Shown here: in pieces, positions 39,196 to 51,382 of the stretch
How the letters are laid out: each line of letters opens with the position of its first letter
Position numbering within the stretch: position 1 is the first letter of the stretch
From: Brachionus manjavacas
Lineage: Eukaryota; Rotifera; Eurotatoria; Ploima; Brachionidae
Direction: 5' to 3'
NCBI GenBank assembly: GCA_019054805.1
Contig: JAHQIY010000001.1
Coordinates: 1,936,501-2,000,500 of the forward strand
Length of the DNA: 64,000 nucleotides
Made by a program: the position numbers and the translations under genes
The notes under the pieces: generated by a model
Told to the model about the DNA's origin: nothing
Database searches by the model: none
What the model saw: the letters and a program-made list of their open reading frames with translations, nothing else

Positions 39196-39590
39196 TTCCT
39201 AAATCTAAACTCAAATAAAAAAGAAAGCTAAATTTTTTGCTTTGAATTAATCTCCTATTACAAAAGAGAGAGAGAAATTTATTTGTCATAAAACTCAAAT
39301 TAATCATCAAAGGGATAATTTAAACAAAAATGAGGCAAAGAATTCAATTTCCTAAAGCCGAGTGGATTCGCCAAAGATGAGATTAGATCAAGACAATAAT
39401 GTTTCGACTAAGGATGTATGTTTGTTTGTATTAATCCAGATTTGGTTTCCACTATTTGGCTTGCCTAATCCCGCGAGTGCTCTAGGCAACAATCTTTTCT
39501 ATCAAATGTAACATATTAGTAGTAGTAAAAATTAACTACAACTTGGAGATTCTCCAAGCGAAGCTTTAATAAGCTATAGCAGTCGTTACA
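39196..39590. other. Spacer upstream of the SH3 gene, no feature seen
   Basis: The less AT-rich stretch 39330-39520 may be promoter or the 3' tail of the adjacent LINE fragment. No firm motif. Confidence 0.4.
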
Positions 39591-39870
39591 ATAACTAACC
39601 ACACAGCAACCTTTGCCTAGAAACTGTTAAGACACTTTGCATTTATTATTTCTTCTGGCAATTTGTTCCACTCATTCACAACTCTATTAGTAAAAAGGTT
39701 ATCTTGGAAGACAATTGTTTACACATCGCCGGATTAGGTTCTTGCTATTCCTTCTCAAGTAGTATCTTCTGGTATCAGGTATTTTGTTTTGGCTAAAATT
39801 GATCCCGTTTTCAAAATTAACAATATCTAGTACCTTATTACTCACATTGGGAATGCAGTATTTTTTATAT
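39591..39870 (-). mobile_element. LINE ORF2 C-terminal fragment (CR1-like)
   Basis: Minus-strand reading from 39860 gives VSNKVLDIVNFENGINFSQ, then DTRRYYLRRNSKNLIRRC, then after a frameshift FQDNLFTNRVVNEWNKLPEE and INAKCLNSF with a stop. NRVVNEWNKLPEEI is a hallmark of the carboxy end of CR1-type LINE ORF2. Strongly 5'-truncated, with at least one frameshift. Confidence 0.75.
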
Positions 39871-42205
39871 TTAAAAAAAAAATTTAATAGTGACCTAAGA
39901 AATCCATGAAGGAAATACTTGATTAAATTTTTTCCAAAACTACTTTGTCAACCGAATTAAAAAAATCAAAAAATTATTGATTTCGTTTCTTGTCTTGGTA
40001 AAAATGACGAGTCCAAAAAAAAAATTTTTTTCAAGTATTCTTCATGTAAACCTTAGTTAAAAACGAAAAATAGGGATTGCTTTTAGATGACAATTCAAGC
40101 TGACAATGTCATTTAAATTTAAATTTTTTGTTATCGCTTGGCGTTTTTAAGTACTTGGAATCACAATAATCTAATTATATGTTTTGGCATTTGTTAACAA
40201 CTGCAGAAAAGACCTTAAATTTATAGGTTTTGTGCTAGCTATTTTGAATAAACTTGTTACCATGTGCATGGGCTTATCACCTTTGCTTTTAATTAAATCT
40301 TTGATTTTAGTTTTTCTCAGATTTAAATGAGATTACGTGTTGTGCAATCGAGTTTTGGTTTTTTTTGTTCATTGTATCTATTAATTGGGAATTGATAATT
40401 AAAGTACAAAGGTTTTATTAATTAATGCATTTATAGCACGGTTTTGCTCGGATTCTTGAAATCAGAATTGGTTCTTTTGAAGCCAAATGGGCTGTCTATT
40501 TTTGAAAATGGTGTCTTTAATCTAAATTCAAGATTCTTACAAGATATTTGCTGAGCGAGATTGGAACGTGTGCAGCCAAGTGTGATCATAAGCTAATTTG
40601 GAAATTATAGTACTTAAGATGACGAGTTTTGAATTGATTGATAGAGACGGTTTGTTCTTTGATTAACAACAACAAAAAAAGAGTAAACTTTATTAAAATA
40701 ATTATCCCATGAGCTAGTAATTGAAATTTCGTATGAGCTAGTTTAATCAAAAATAAAAATCAAAAAATCTAGTTGCCTATATTTAACATTTTGTTTGGCT
40801 ACACTTGTTTTTATAATTAAAAATAAAACTAATTTTGAAAAATTGCAAATTAAAAAAAATTATTTAAATTTAATTGTTTCTTTTTTTTAAACAATTATGA
40901 GAGAAAATAAAATTTGTTTATGAACTTGTTGGTGTGACATTTACTTTTCTCAGCTTAGGTTTTTAATATTATAATAGATTACGTCCGAAATTTAATTGCT
41001 TTAAAAACATCCCTCACTTTTAACTGTTTCTTTAATTAAAAATTTATAAGCCTTCGAATGTTTCAGAGTCACAAAAGCGTGCAAAACCATTTGGTTTATT
41101 AAATTAATGATCTTTTTTAATATAAAATTGATTAATTATAACAAAAGTAAGCCGACTCTTTTTCTTACTTAAATAAATAAAAATAAATAATTGTTTTTTA
41201 ACTTGTACTAAAACATATTAAATTTACATTCCGGTCTGTGACTTTTGGTGTCTTAAGATCGGTTTTTGATATTTAAACTGTTTTATCTGTTAATTATAAA
41301 TTAAAAATTAATTATCTAATTTTGAGAAAAAAATTTTCTCATACTAAAAAAAATTGATAAATGAATATGCATACATATCTAATGTTTTATAAATAAAGAC
41401 ATTTAAGTGCCTTAAAGAGTTTATCATATTTAAAAAAAATAACTACTCTTTATCACTATTTTAGTATATTTGTCTTTTATCGCCCGAAAGGTGTTTATTG
41501 GAATAAAAAAAAAAAAAACAATAAAAAAAATATCACACAATTGTAAGGTCTCATAAAAAACCTATCAAAACAAAATAATTAATACCTGATTTTTTGGAGT
41601 GTTTCGCATTTATTATAATTTTTTAGGTGTATTAAGTAATAAACTAATTTTTTGAAGAAAATAATTAAGGTTAATTAAATTTTCATAGTTGATTTATTTT
41701 CAATTGAATTCTACAAATAAAAATTAAAAATTATTTAATCACTAAATTTTTATTACTTGAAAGAATCAAGTTTAATCTTTTAATTAAAAAAAAATTAAAA
41801 AAATAATAGTACGTTTTGAGTCAAATAAGAAATTTATACATCAGGATGTAATATAATTCTATTTTTAAGGCAAAAAAAAAGCTCCTCAGATAAAAAATTT
41901 GAAACATCTAGTTTAATATTTTAATCAAAAAGTATTATTAAAAAATTTATTATTTTAAATTTCGATTTATGATAAATGTTAACTTAAATATGTCTTTTGG
42001 CAATCACTTAACATTACTTGAACATATTTGATCTAATTAAACATCAAACAAAAAAATGCAAATTTTTCAAATTATTTCAACAATAATCATCATAAATTTT
42101 GGTTAACGTGTAACTAAATTATTAGTTTAAAGAAATTATTTTTTATTTTTTATTATAAGAAAAAAGGATATTGAAAAATTTTAAAAATTAAAATTTTTTT
42201 TCACA
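39871..42205. other. AT-rich spacer upstream of SYVN1
   Basis: No supportable gene. At 41480-41525 there is an isolated LINE-type tail, CGCCCGAAAGGTGTTTATTG followed by GAATAAA and poly(A), similar to the one at 22182-22205 (minus). The SYVN1 promoter should lie in the last few hundred bases. Confidence 0.45.
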
Positions 42206-44031
42206 ATGGCCCGATTTCGTTCCGAACTGGGTATATTGGTCAGCTTTGTGCTAACAACAAGTGTAATCATAAATGCATTTTCTCACAAAAAGCAATTCTA
42301 TCCTTCGATTGTCTACTTGACCAAATCCAACTCGAGCATGGCCATTATCTACTTGCAAGCATTTGTGCTAACTCTTCTAATCGGCAAATTGATGAATAGG
42401 ATTTTTTTCGGTGAATTGAGAGCCATAGAACTAGAGGTATTTAAAAAAAAAAGTAAAAAAAAAAAGCATCTTCTACTAAACTTTTGATCTGTTTGTAGCA
42501 CCTATTCGAAAGAAGCTGGTATGCCATCACCGAAACCTGTCTTGCATTCACAGTATTTCGTGACGACTTTAGTCCCAAATTTGTCACCATGTTCACCCTG
42601 CTGCTATTTCTTAAATGTTTTCACTGGTTGACTGAAGACCGTGTTGAATATGTAATAAAAAATAATTGATTTAAAAATAATTTATTAATTTTATTTTTGT
42701 TAAATTTTGTTAAGATGGAACGTAGTCCCAATATAACTGTGCTTTTTCATACCCGAATTCTCGGTCTCATGATTTTGCTCTCTGCTTTGGATCTTAACTT
42801 TGTAAATATTGCCTATCAGCATACAGTGACCAAAGGCGCCTCGGTACAGCTGGTCTTCGGCTTTGAGTACGCCATTCTGTTCATAAACATGCTTAGCACA
42901 ATGACCAAATACTTGCTGCACACAGTCGACTTGCAGAGTGAAAATCCTTGGGAAAACAAAGGCATCTACATTTTGCACAGCGAACTAGTGCTCGGTTTCA
43001 TCCGCGTTTTTCTCTATTTGACCTTCATGTCCATAATGATCAAAATACACACATTTCCACTGTTTGCCATACGACCCATGTACTTGGCATTGCGTTCATT
43101 TAAAAAATCTTTGAATGACGTGGTTCAATCGCGCCGTGCCATCCGAAATTTGAACATCATGTACCCTGATGTCACACCGGAACAACTGCGCAACTATTCG
43201 GACACTATTTGCATCATTTGCCGCGAAGAAATGACCAACACAAACGATGGTCCACAACAGATCAAAAAACTACCATGCGATCACATATTTCACAAAAATT
43301 GTCTTAGATCTTGGTTTCAGAGGCAGCAAACTTGTCCTACATGCAGAACTTCAATTTTAAGGTTCAACAATCAACCCGCTCAGCCGGCACACGCAAATTT
43401 TGCTCAAGCACAACAAGCTCCAGCACAACAACAGGCCGAACCGCCCCAACCCCCTAACATAAACCCTCAGCCGAACCCTAACAGAGCTCATTTACCATTC
43501 ATGGGAGATTTTCCTGCAGCATTTGCTCCTCTGGGCATGCTCAATGCACCAATGCCTCCATTTGCGTTCATGCCACCTCCACTACCACCCTTGAACCTTT
43601 CTGCACTTTCGACCGAAGAGCTAGATGCAATGGAGGGCCACGAGAGACACAACGTCGAGGCCAGGATCCACTGTCTCCGAAACATTAGTGTCCTGCTGAA
43701 CTCGTCTATGGTACAAATGCAACAGTATATGAACATGTGTGCTGCTACTAGGTTGCTTAAAGAAAATTTAAAATTTAAAAAATAATTTTTATTTCTCATT
43801 TATTTAAGTCATTTGGAAAATTTGACTGGAAAAAAGAGCCGCATTGAAAATGACTTGAATTTAGTAAATTCGCAAGAGGAATCTTCGTCCCAAGTAAAAC
43901 AAGAGATGTCAGAGGAAAAAAATGTTTTTGAAAATCTTGCCGGCAGTTCGGACCAAACAGCTGCAAGTACGAGCAAACAATCGGAAAATGATGTGATCAG
44001 GCGACGAAGGCTTGAAAAACTTGAGTCCTAA
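42206..44031 (+). CDS. SYVN1: SYVN1/HRD1, RING E3 ubiquitin ligase of ERAD
   Basis: Four exons with GT-AG borders and matching phases: 42206-42436, 42499-42651, 42715-43751 and 43809-44031 (introns 62, 63 and 57 nt; 547 residues). The N-terminal half is the multi-pass HRD1 membrane domain, with family-specific strings EYMERSPNITVLFHTRIL (across the exon 2/3 border), GASVQLVFGFEYAIL, HTVDLQSENPW and IKIHTFPLFAIRPMYLALR. The RING-H2 finger follows: CIICREEM, a spacer, LPCDHIFHKNCLRSWFQRQ, then CPTC. Next come a Pro/Gln/Ala-rich region and the coiled C-terminal part, and exon 4 ends RRRRLEKLES, matching the RRRRLQKLES end of vertebrate SYVN1. The enzyme ubiquitylates ER proteins retrotranslocated with SEL1L. 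The exon 3 frame could read on to 43785, but only splicing restores the conserved end. Confidence 0.96.
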
Positions 44032-44369
44032 CCTCAACAATTAGACTTAAATATTTTAAAATTGTTTTGTATATTTTTTTATCGGGAAAAAGATATTTAT
44101 TGTGAATAAATGATAATTGAGCACCGGTACTTTTTCGGGCTTCATTAAAACTAGAATTTTGTTTTAACGAAATAAAATTGCTTGACAAAAAAAATTGTTT
44201 TTATATATTTTTTTGTTGATTTATTTAGTCTAATACAGATAACTTGAAATAAATTTATTTTAGTAAATTTTAAAGTTTATTTTTTTTCTATCAAAAACAA
44301 AAAGTGAATTTAATTTCAATTAAAATAATCAGAGTAATTAAATTATAAGTTTATGTTTTTTATTCTAAA
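44032..44369. other. SYVN1 3' region, no other feature
   Basis: Contains the SYVN1 3' untranslated region; AATAAA occurs at 44105-44110 (GTGAATAAATGA). Otherwise AT-rich. Confidence 0.5.
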
Positions 44370-44820
44370 AAAATATGATGGTGTTACCGAATTATTCACC
44401 GGTCAGCCAAACATTTTTAAGAACTATTACTTGAGGTATGCCGGGAAGGTGGGTCCTTTAATTAACACCTTCCTGAAGATGACCATTACTACCAGAAAGG
44501 AGTAGTGGTGGTACAAAAGCCTGGTCATTCACATTGACAGGCTTAGATTTAGGAAATACCCAATGAATAGGAGAACCTGGTATACGGATGCTTCGGAGTA
44601 TCTGTTGGGGGCTGTCGATGGCGACTCGGGAAGTGATTTCTCAATAGCCTGAGCAAATAATAAAGAAAATAACAAAAAGGAGAAAAGAAAACAAAACAAA
44701 ATAATTTCAAAGTTTACATCATCGGCGATGTATAGAGTCGGTGTTGTAGAGAGAACTACCAAAATTTCTATCTCAGTTCTCAAGGAGCTGGTGTATAGTC
44801 TTGCAGAGGGATATCATTAA
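44370..44820 (+). mobile_element. Retroelement fossil: connection/RNase H-like piece, perhaps DIRS-like
   Basis: A GC-richer patch reads on the plus strand with LRYAGKVGPLINTFL, then WWYKSLVIHIDRLRF and TWYTDASEYLLGAVDG. The order LR..GK...F, then WW..L, then TDAS..G.GA is that of the end of the reverse transcriptase and start of RNase H in DIRS-type and related retroelements. Only about 130 residues remain and the piece is clearly broken. No terminal repeats are seen. Family assignment is tentative. Confidence 0.5.
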
Positions 44821-45507
44821 TGGACACACAGATTTTCAAATTGTTTTTTTTTAAATTTTGATAAATTCTGTACAAAAGAAAAGTTCGAAACTTTATAAAA
44901 AATTTAATAAAATCTGCTGACTTATTTTTGGAGAACCAATTTTGAATTTTTTCATTTTTCTTCTGTTTTTTTTTTCAAAATGCATAATGCCATTTAAAAT
45001 TAAAACTTTCAATGAATATTTTTTTTGATTAAATTAAAAAAAAAAGATTTCGTATACAATTAATTTGATCTTGTTTACTTTTCTAAAATTTTTAAGTTAA
45101 ATTTCTTTCGAAATTCCTTGACGTTCCTGCTCATTGAATTTACCGAGTTGCTGCTCGTTCTTAATTAATACCAAATTTCTTAAAAATATTTATTATTATT
45201 ATTATATTTATGAAATTTCAATTAAAGATATCGCATTTAAAATTTTTTTTAAATTGTATTTTATATGATCCACCAAATCATGTGTTATCAAATCTTTTTT
45301 GTAACTCCTAAAATTTTAAGCAAATTTTTTTGATAGAAATTTTACCGAACTTTTCTAGAGCTTATATGCATTGAGCTTATTGTTGATCTTGAAAGTTTAT
45401 TCAAAATAATTTTTTACTTATTTTAGGAATGTAATTTTCTACTATTTTTTAAAACTTGAGTACTAAACATTAGTTTTATCAAAGATTTATTAAACGCACT
45501 CATAAAT
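44821..45507. other. AT-rich spacer, no gene seen
   Basis: One slightly GC-richer patch at 45117-45160 cannot be assigned. Confidence 0.4.
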
Positions 45508-46103
45508 TTATTTATTTATTTGTATATCTGTATCGAGCTAAGGCTCCTTCAGATTAAAAAAAAAAAAAAAAAAACAAAATAAAATAAAGTTTAAAATAAG
45601 AAAAAAAATATATATAAAAAAAATATAAAATAAAATAAGTTAAAATAGAAGAAAATTAAAATTAGATATATTGATATAGAGAATAGCAGGATACATATTT
45701 TTACGTTGGAGGGAGTATCATATTTTAGTTTCAAGATGGATCTAACTGCTGAATTTTGAATCACTTGTACTTTTTTAATGTTGGTTTCTGTGAGTGAATT
45801 TAAACAAGGAAAAGAATAATCGAGAATTGATCCTATTAAGGATTTGTATAGATTCCCTAATGTTTTGGGTTTAAGGCCCCATTTTTTATTCGATAGATAT
45901 TTAATAATATTTAGTCTTGAGTAACAGCGCTCTTTTATCTCATCCACCATTAAACTAAATGTAAGTTTTGAGTCTAATGTAATTCCTAAGAACTTAACTT
46001 TTTCTTTTATATTTAAACTGTTTTCATATAATTTTAGGTCAAGATTAGTTTTTTTTCTAGAGTTTTTTTCAAAGATCGTGTAGCATGACTTTTCAACAGA
46101 CAT
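45508..46103 (-). mobile_element. LINE fragment, family A (same family as 1-502)
   Basis: The minus-strand frame 45591-46103 reads VKFLGITLDSKLTFSLMVD, KERCYSRLNIIKYLSNKKWG, YKSLIGSILDYSFPCLNSL and QNSAVRSILKLKYDTPSN: the post-palm region of a LINE reverse transcriptase. After DTPSN the sequence leaves the family, and the frame runs into low-complexity DNA. The 3' tail is again present at 45508-45558, with GGAGC/GCTC pairing and (AAATAAATAAAT). About 85 codons present in the copy at 2-268 are therefore missing between the two. Front part also lost. Confidence 0.78.
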
Positions 46104-46425
46104 AAACTAACAAAATATTATTTTATTTGATTTTTTTAATAATCCATAAAATTAAATTAGCATTTGATCAGTTCAGTGGACACGTTCACCATTATTTAAC
46201 TGAATTCCTAATTAAAATTAATTTTTTAATTAAATTAATTTTAAAAAATGAAAAAAAACTGAATGAATCTGAAAATGACTATAACTTACTTCATTAATAA
46301 TTCCGATGAATCGGTTAATGAAAATTAGGAAATTGAAAAACCAAAAATAGTCAAAAAATTTTAAAATTGGTTATATAAATGTACCTTTAAAACAAATAAA
46401 AAAAGAAGACTAGGTGACTAAGGAG
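46104..46425. other. AT-rich spacer, no gene seen
   Basis: Nothing recognised. Confidence 0.4.
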
Positions 46426-46572
46426 ATGTTTTGGAGCGTTAAACTTACAAGAATTACACAAAATGGGCAAAAAGTCGAATATATTTGTGATAAAGTTCCA
46501 TGGCGGTGTCAGGGATCAATGAAAAGCTGCTTTAATGATGCTCTTAAATGCAGATGTTTGTTGAACACTTAA
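46426..46572 (+). pseudogene. Short FLYWCH-like zinc-finger fragment
   Basis: 48 residues: FWSVKLTRITQNGQKVEYIC, then WRCQGSMKSCFNDALKC. Pattern W/Y ... C ... W.C ... C resembles FLYWCH fingers, which are common in MULE and other transposase proteins. It lies about 150 bp outside the hAT-type element that follows and may be a separate remnant. Low confidence. Confidence 0.3.
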
Positions 46573-46721
46573 AAAATAATAATTGACATTATAATTAATT
46601 TGTAGTAGCGTTTAATTAATTTTTTGGCTTTAAAATGCATTACGAATGTAAAACATACGTAATTACCTAAATGCCATACGGTAAAAACTATTAACCCTTT
46701 ATAAAAACTATTAATTATAAA

Positions 46722-48686
46722 GGGGCAACCAAAAAGTGCTTATGCAACTTTGGTAACTTTTGTTGCTTTTAGCAACTTGAAAGCAATTTTTTTGCAATAA
46801 AGAAAAAAATGACTAAAACTCTAACTTTATAAAAAATTTAAGTTTATTATTTCAATTAAAATTTAAATAATTTTCTAAAAAAAACTAAAATCCCAATAAC
46901 AAATCAAAAATAAAATCCGATCATGTCGACAATCACCCCTCAAAAACGTCTTTGTCAATTGTCAATGCAATGATAAAAATAAACGTTGATTTTAACAATG
47001 TTGTGGTATTTTGTACGGATAATGTACCCTATGTGCCTAAGGCCTGTAAAACAACAATAAAATCACTTTTGCCAAACTGTGTTCATGTCACGTGTTTTGC
47101 CCATATCATCTCTCTTGTAGGAGAAACTTGGAGGTCCAATTTTGAAAACATGATCAAGTTGTGGCTAATTTTAAACATTTTAGATTATCAAGAGCAGTTA
47201 GGTGTTCCAAAGCCACTTTGTTTTCCAGTTCCGGTAGTCACGGGGCCAAATCATTAGATCGAAAAATTTAAATAGAAAATTAACATAATAAATTTTTGAC
47301 AGAAATGTCATATGGTAGAAAAAATATTTATTGAAAATTTGGATAGAAATCAATTACACATTATTATTAAGAAAAAAACATTAGATAGAATTATTTATTT
47401 ATTTATTTATTGAATTGAATTAACCTCCTTTAAGGAGAAGTAAAAGAAAATAGAGATAAATAATTTTTTTTTTTTTTTTTTTTTTTAGTTGTGTTTTTGT
47501 GTTTTTTTTTTAAAAAATGAAAAATTATTACCTAAAAATAAAATTAGATAGAATTATTGGCATAAAAAATTTTGTACATTTTTTTAATTTGATTTTTGAC
47601 ATCATTTTTACTAATTTATCCAAAAAATACTACACAAGTTATCATTCACTAAAGTTTCAATTCGTCATTGGCTAAACTACACAATTTTTTTTATTACTTT
47701 TAAATCTCTAGGAATTTTCCTGGACCTCGATCTTATTGGGAAAAAATTTGTTTCTTCGTTTAAACTTAATTTTTTGAATCCTTTTTCCATTATTTTCAAT
47801 ATATTTCTATCTAGCAATAAAGAGGCGGAAGTCACTATATGGAACACTTGGTTCAAATCGGTCAAATTTATCCCAAAATTACGAAATATGTTAGAACTTT
47901 GTAGTCGAAGAATTAGAAATTGATGATACTTTAGCATTGAACAAATTAAAATTTATTTGAAGCGAACGACGTTGAAAAATCGATAAATTTAAAAATACGC
48001 TTCTTGAGTTTTAGAAAAATGATCTGGAAACTCCGCGCGCTTATAATTTAATACATGACTTGTATTGTTGGTTAAATAGACAGCTGGACACAAATGTTAA
48101 CATCGTTTCTGAAGAAAATCAACTTGCCAAAAAGTTATTTAAATACGCGCCTGCAAAGTTGAAAAAATATTTTATCGACTGTTTTCAGCCAGGGATGGAA
48201 CTATTCAAAGCAGCTAGAATTTTTGATCCAAGACAAATAAAATTTTTTAGCTCATTTTTATTTCCGAATTCGAAAATCAAGCCGAATGTCTGATCAAGCC
48301 TTTTTTAATAAGGATTTTTTTTTATTATAATATCGACAGTCATGGTTGTCAAAAACCAATTTTGATGATGATATTTTGCCATTAGAATGTGAAATTGAAA
48401 CAGAAAATTAAATTTTTTTTTTTATTTTTAAATTATAATTTGGAATGACTTTTTATACTTAAAATGGTTACATTAATTTTTTTTAGATTTTTTTGTTGTG
48501 AAAATGACTCTTTTTAGAACACTAAAATTTGAACGGGATCTTGATTCGGGATCACATTTTGTAATATGAAACTTAGTTTACTAAATTAATAAAAAAATAC
48601 TTAATATTAAAAGAACTTTATTTTTATCTTACTTTCAAAATTTTTTTAAAAAACAAATTTATGTAAGCAACTTTCGGTCGCCACTG
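46722..48686 (+). mobile_element. Degraded hAT-type DNA transposon
   Basis: Ends are imperfect inverted repeats: AGGGGCAACCAAAAAGTG at 46722 against the complement of the right end, CAGTGGCGACCGAAAGTTGC (ending 48686). Inside, the plus strand reads VVFCTDNVPYVPKACK, LLPNCVHVTCFAHIISLVGE, TWRSNFENM (about 47005-47155), the DNA-x-C..H..NLV block of hAT-type transposases. Farther on, KLFKYAPAKLKKYFIDCFQP and AARIFDPRQIKFF (48135-48245) look like the region before the dimerisation domain. Several stops and frameshifts separate the pieces. A LINE-type 3' tail in minus orientation (47398-47450, CTCCTTAAAGGAGG) is inserted in it. Confidence 0.7.
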
Positions 48687-48819
48687 TTAATAGCATTTAA
48701 GTATTTTTAAATAGCTGTTAATTACAACCCCTTATTTTATTCATTTAAAACAAAGTTTTGAAAATATCCTGGTGTGATTGACCGTAAAATACAATCAACA
48801 AGATAAGTACAAGAACTAA
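48687..48819. other. Short spacer
   Basis: AT-rich; nothing recognised. Confidence 0.3.
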
Positions 48820-49945
48820 AATTGACTAGCCTGCATTGTTGTCCTTCTTTGCACCCTTTCCAATTAATTTTGAAAAGGTTTCAAAATTAAATTAGTCAAG
48901 GAACGTTTCAAATGAGGATAGACTAAATACCTTGGAACTTACACGTCTAGAAGAGCCTAGAACTAGAGGAGACCTCATTCAATTTAACAATTTAAAACTA
49001 AATTTTTAAAATGCACAATAAAATTAAAAAAAGATTTGTTTTTTCTTAGGTTTCTATCTTTATTTTTTCATATTAGGACAAGGCCACTATCACACATTTT
49101 ATATCAAAATATAGGATAAACTTTAAGCTTTTAAATCAGGTATTTTATTCAGTAACTTTCCCTTCTTTTTTGGGAAATTTTCAACTTAATGATATATAGC
49201 ACTAAAGTTTAAAAAATACTGAAAATCAAGACTCAAAAATAAAATTTTATCTTATAAAGATATTTATTTAAATGCTTAAATTCAATTATATATGTGTTCA
49301 AAATTTTAAGATAATACCTTAAATAAATCAAAAGTTATTCGATAAAAACATAAAACACTCAAGTTTTTTAGATTTTAGAACAATGGTCATTTTTTGGTGT
49401 TATTTGATTGTATCTTCTCGAAAACTAGACGGAATAAAACAATCTATAGCCCATTTTTAATCATAAAAAAATTCTCTACAAAATGATATATAAAACTCAC
49501 AACTTTTATATGGTGATTTATGAGGACAACCTAGGTCGCAGGTAGGGGTCAATTAGTAGGCCAGAGTGGACTAATTTTGAAAAGAAAGTTTTATAAAAAT
49601 ATCAATTTCAGAAACTAGAGAAAAAAAGCTGTAAACCCTCAAAATTTCACTATTATATCTTTGTCCGTTCACCATTTTTTTCTCAATGAATTTTAAGACA
49701 ACCATTTTTGGCCACCCGTTAGTATCAAAATGGAATAACCTGTCACAGGATAGTGTCAGTTCTAAATCAATCAACAGTTTCAAATCAAGAATAGACAATG
49801 AATTGTTTGGCAATGGGCAAAACAAGAGAAGAGAAACTGTCAAAGCCCTCTAGGGGCTAAATACATGCTCAATACTCCTACTACCACAACATCAGAAATT
49901 CAAAAAAATTTGCGATGAATAATGTCATTTTAAATTCGTGTGATA
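48820..49945 (+). mobile_element. Decayed LINE (CR1-like) in two pieces
   Basis: 48830-49010 reads SLHCCPSLHPFQLILKRFQN and, past a stop and an indel, RIDLNTLELTRLEEPRTRGD then LIQFNNLK, matching the Y..RL..L.L..LE.RR.RGDLI segment of CR1-type ORF2. 49690-49850 reads GHPLVSKWNNLSQDSVSSKS, then INSFKSRIDNELFGN, matching the final RVV..WN.LP..VV.A.S.N.FK.RLD segment. About 670 bp of AT-rich DNA without motifs separates them, longer than expected, so a later insertion or a second copy is possible. Confidence 0.6.
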
Positions 49946-50488
49946 GGGGACTAAAAAGTGAAAAATAAATAAACCTTAGAACATATTAATAGGACTATTA
50001 TAAATAAATTTTTTAAGTTTTGTTTTAAAATAAATACAATAATAGTTTAAAAAATTTAAAGCGCAATATGTCAAGACAAAAAAATAAAGGTAAAAGTTAC
50101 GAAAGAAATGTAGTGGAACACATTTGAACAATTCAGAACTTTTAATATTTGGATAATAAATTTACCAAATAATGGTTACATGAAAGGAAAGAATACAAAT
50201 GCAAATTGGCCGTTTGTTTAGTCCTAAAAAAAATTAAAATTTATTTAAAAATATTATTGATTTAGTTTTTTGTAGAAGTTTATTAATATCGAAAAAAAAA
50301 ACTTTCCGCTGAATAAAAGAAATAAAAATAAAATCACCATCATAATTAAATAAAACAAGAATCTACATTTAAATTTGAAAATAAAACTGAGAATTTCTAT
50401 TAATATTTATATCAAAAATGTTTACGCTTTTAAAAAATATTCTACATTAACTTGAAAAAAAAGCTCAAACATTTTCATCAAAATTAAT
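49946..50488. other. AT-rich spacer, no gene seen
   Basis: Includes the 3' untranslated region of the following minus-strand gene. Nothing else. Confidence 0.4.
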
Positions 50489-51357
50489 TTATTTTACATT
50501 TAAAGAGTAAGTTTTACAATATGAATCACCGACTAATTCGGATTCATTTTCACTTTGACTAAAAAGAGACGATGACTTGGAGGAGAAATTTCTAAAATTT
50601 GGATTAGTTCTGGGAAAAACTTTAGCCGTTTTTATCAAATCTAAACTATTCCCGTATTCTAATTGACGACCAAAGGTCGACAAATTGGTAATGGCATAGA
50701 TATCTTGATATCCAGTATTAAGTTGATCAAAGCGGCTACTTTTAGTCATATCTGCACTAGATGGTGACACTGAATCATAAGCTGACAAAATAGTCGAATC
50801 TGCTCTGTTTGATTCTACTGTGCCATAACAAGCAATAAAAGATGATGATACATTCAGCGCGCTGTTAGTCTGCGTGCTTTTGCTTTTTACCCTAAATAAT
50901 AAATAGAACAATTAAAAAAATTTAAATTTAAAAAAAATTTATTTTTACTTTTTAAATATTATAAATCCAATCAACAAGATGAGAATAAGGACAAAAAAGA
51001 CACTAGCTGGAACTAGGAAATTATTTACTAAATACTTGTTCGAATTAGTCAAACTGGAAAAAAATTTTGAAATTTTATTCTGTCTGATTACACTTGTGGT
51101 GGAGTTTATATTCGAGTTATTTACAATTTTTGTTGATAAATTATGCGGATAGTTTAAATAATCCAAATTGTGTAAACTAATGCGTTGACATGTTCTGTGG
51201 CTATTTTGATTTGAGTATTTAAAGATATAGAATTGGAGAAACTGTGCGTAAAATTGTTGTCTGATTGTCAAGTCGAATGTGCTGATTAGAGAAAGTGCGC
51301 CAAGTGGAGGAATTGGCGGCGGAGGCAATGGTGGTATCGGTGGCTTAGGTAAAATCA
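50489..51357 (-). CDS. Single-pass membrane protein, 3' exons (partial): Pro-rich ectodomain, tyrosine-bearing tail
   Basis: Two exons, 50949-51357 and 50489-50891, join over a 57-nt GT-AG intron in matching phase; about 270 residues to the TAA. The upstream exon border at 51357 is a good acceptor (TTTTTAG) in phase 1, so at least one earlier exon, with a signal peptide, must exist but was not found. The extracellular part begins PKPPIPPLPPPPIPP, then a weakly patterned region with several N-glycosylation sites (NLST, NSTT). One helix (FLVPASVFFVLILILLIGF) is followed by KVKSKSTQTN and a cytoplasmic tail rich in Ser and Tyr: CYGTVES, SAYDSVSP, GYQDIYAITNL. IYAI is ITIM-like, and KSTQT fits the dynein light chain LC8 binding consensus. 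Family not recognised; a cell-surface receptor is plausible. Confidence 0.68.
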
Positions 51358-51382
51358 CTAAAAATAAAAAAATAAAAATCAC

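Noticed and set aside
42206-42487. SYVN1 first exon read straight through to a stop as a 93-residue protein
   Set aside because: The poly-Lys end lies in the first intron; splicing at 42436/42499 continues the conserved HRD1 sequence.
43488-43799. 103-residue minus-strand open frame opposite SYVN1
   Set aside because: Shadow of the Pro/Ala-rich coding region of SYVN1.
47677-47937. 86-residue minus-strand open frame in the hAT relic
   Set aside because: No domain; the recognisable transposase pieces are on the plus strand.
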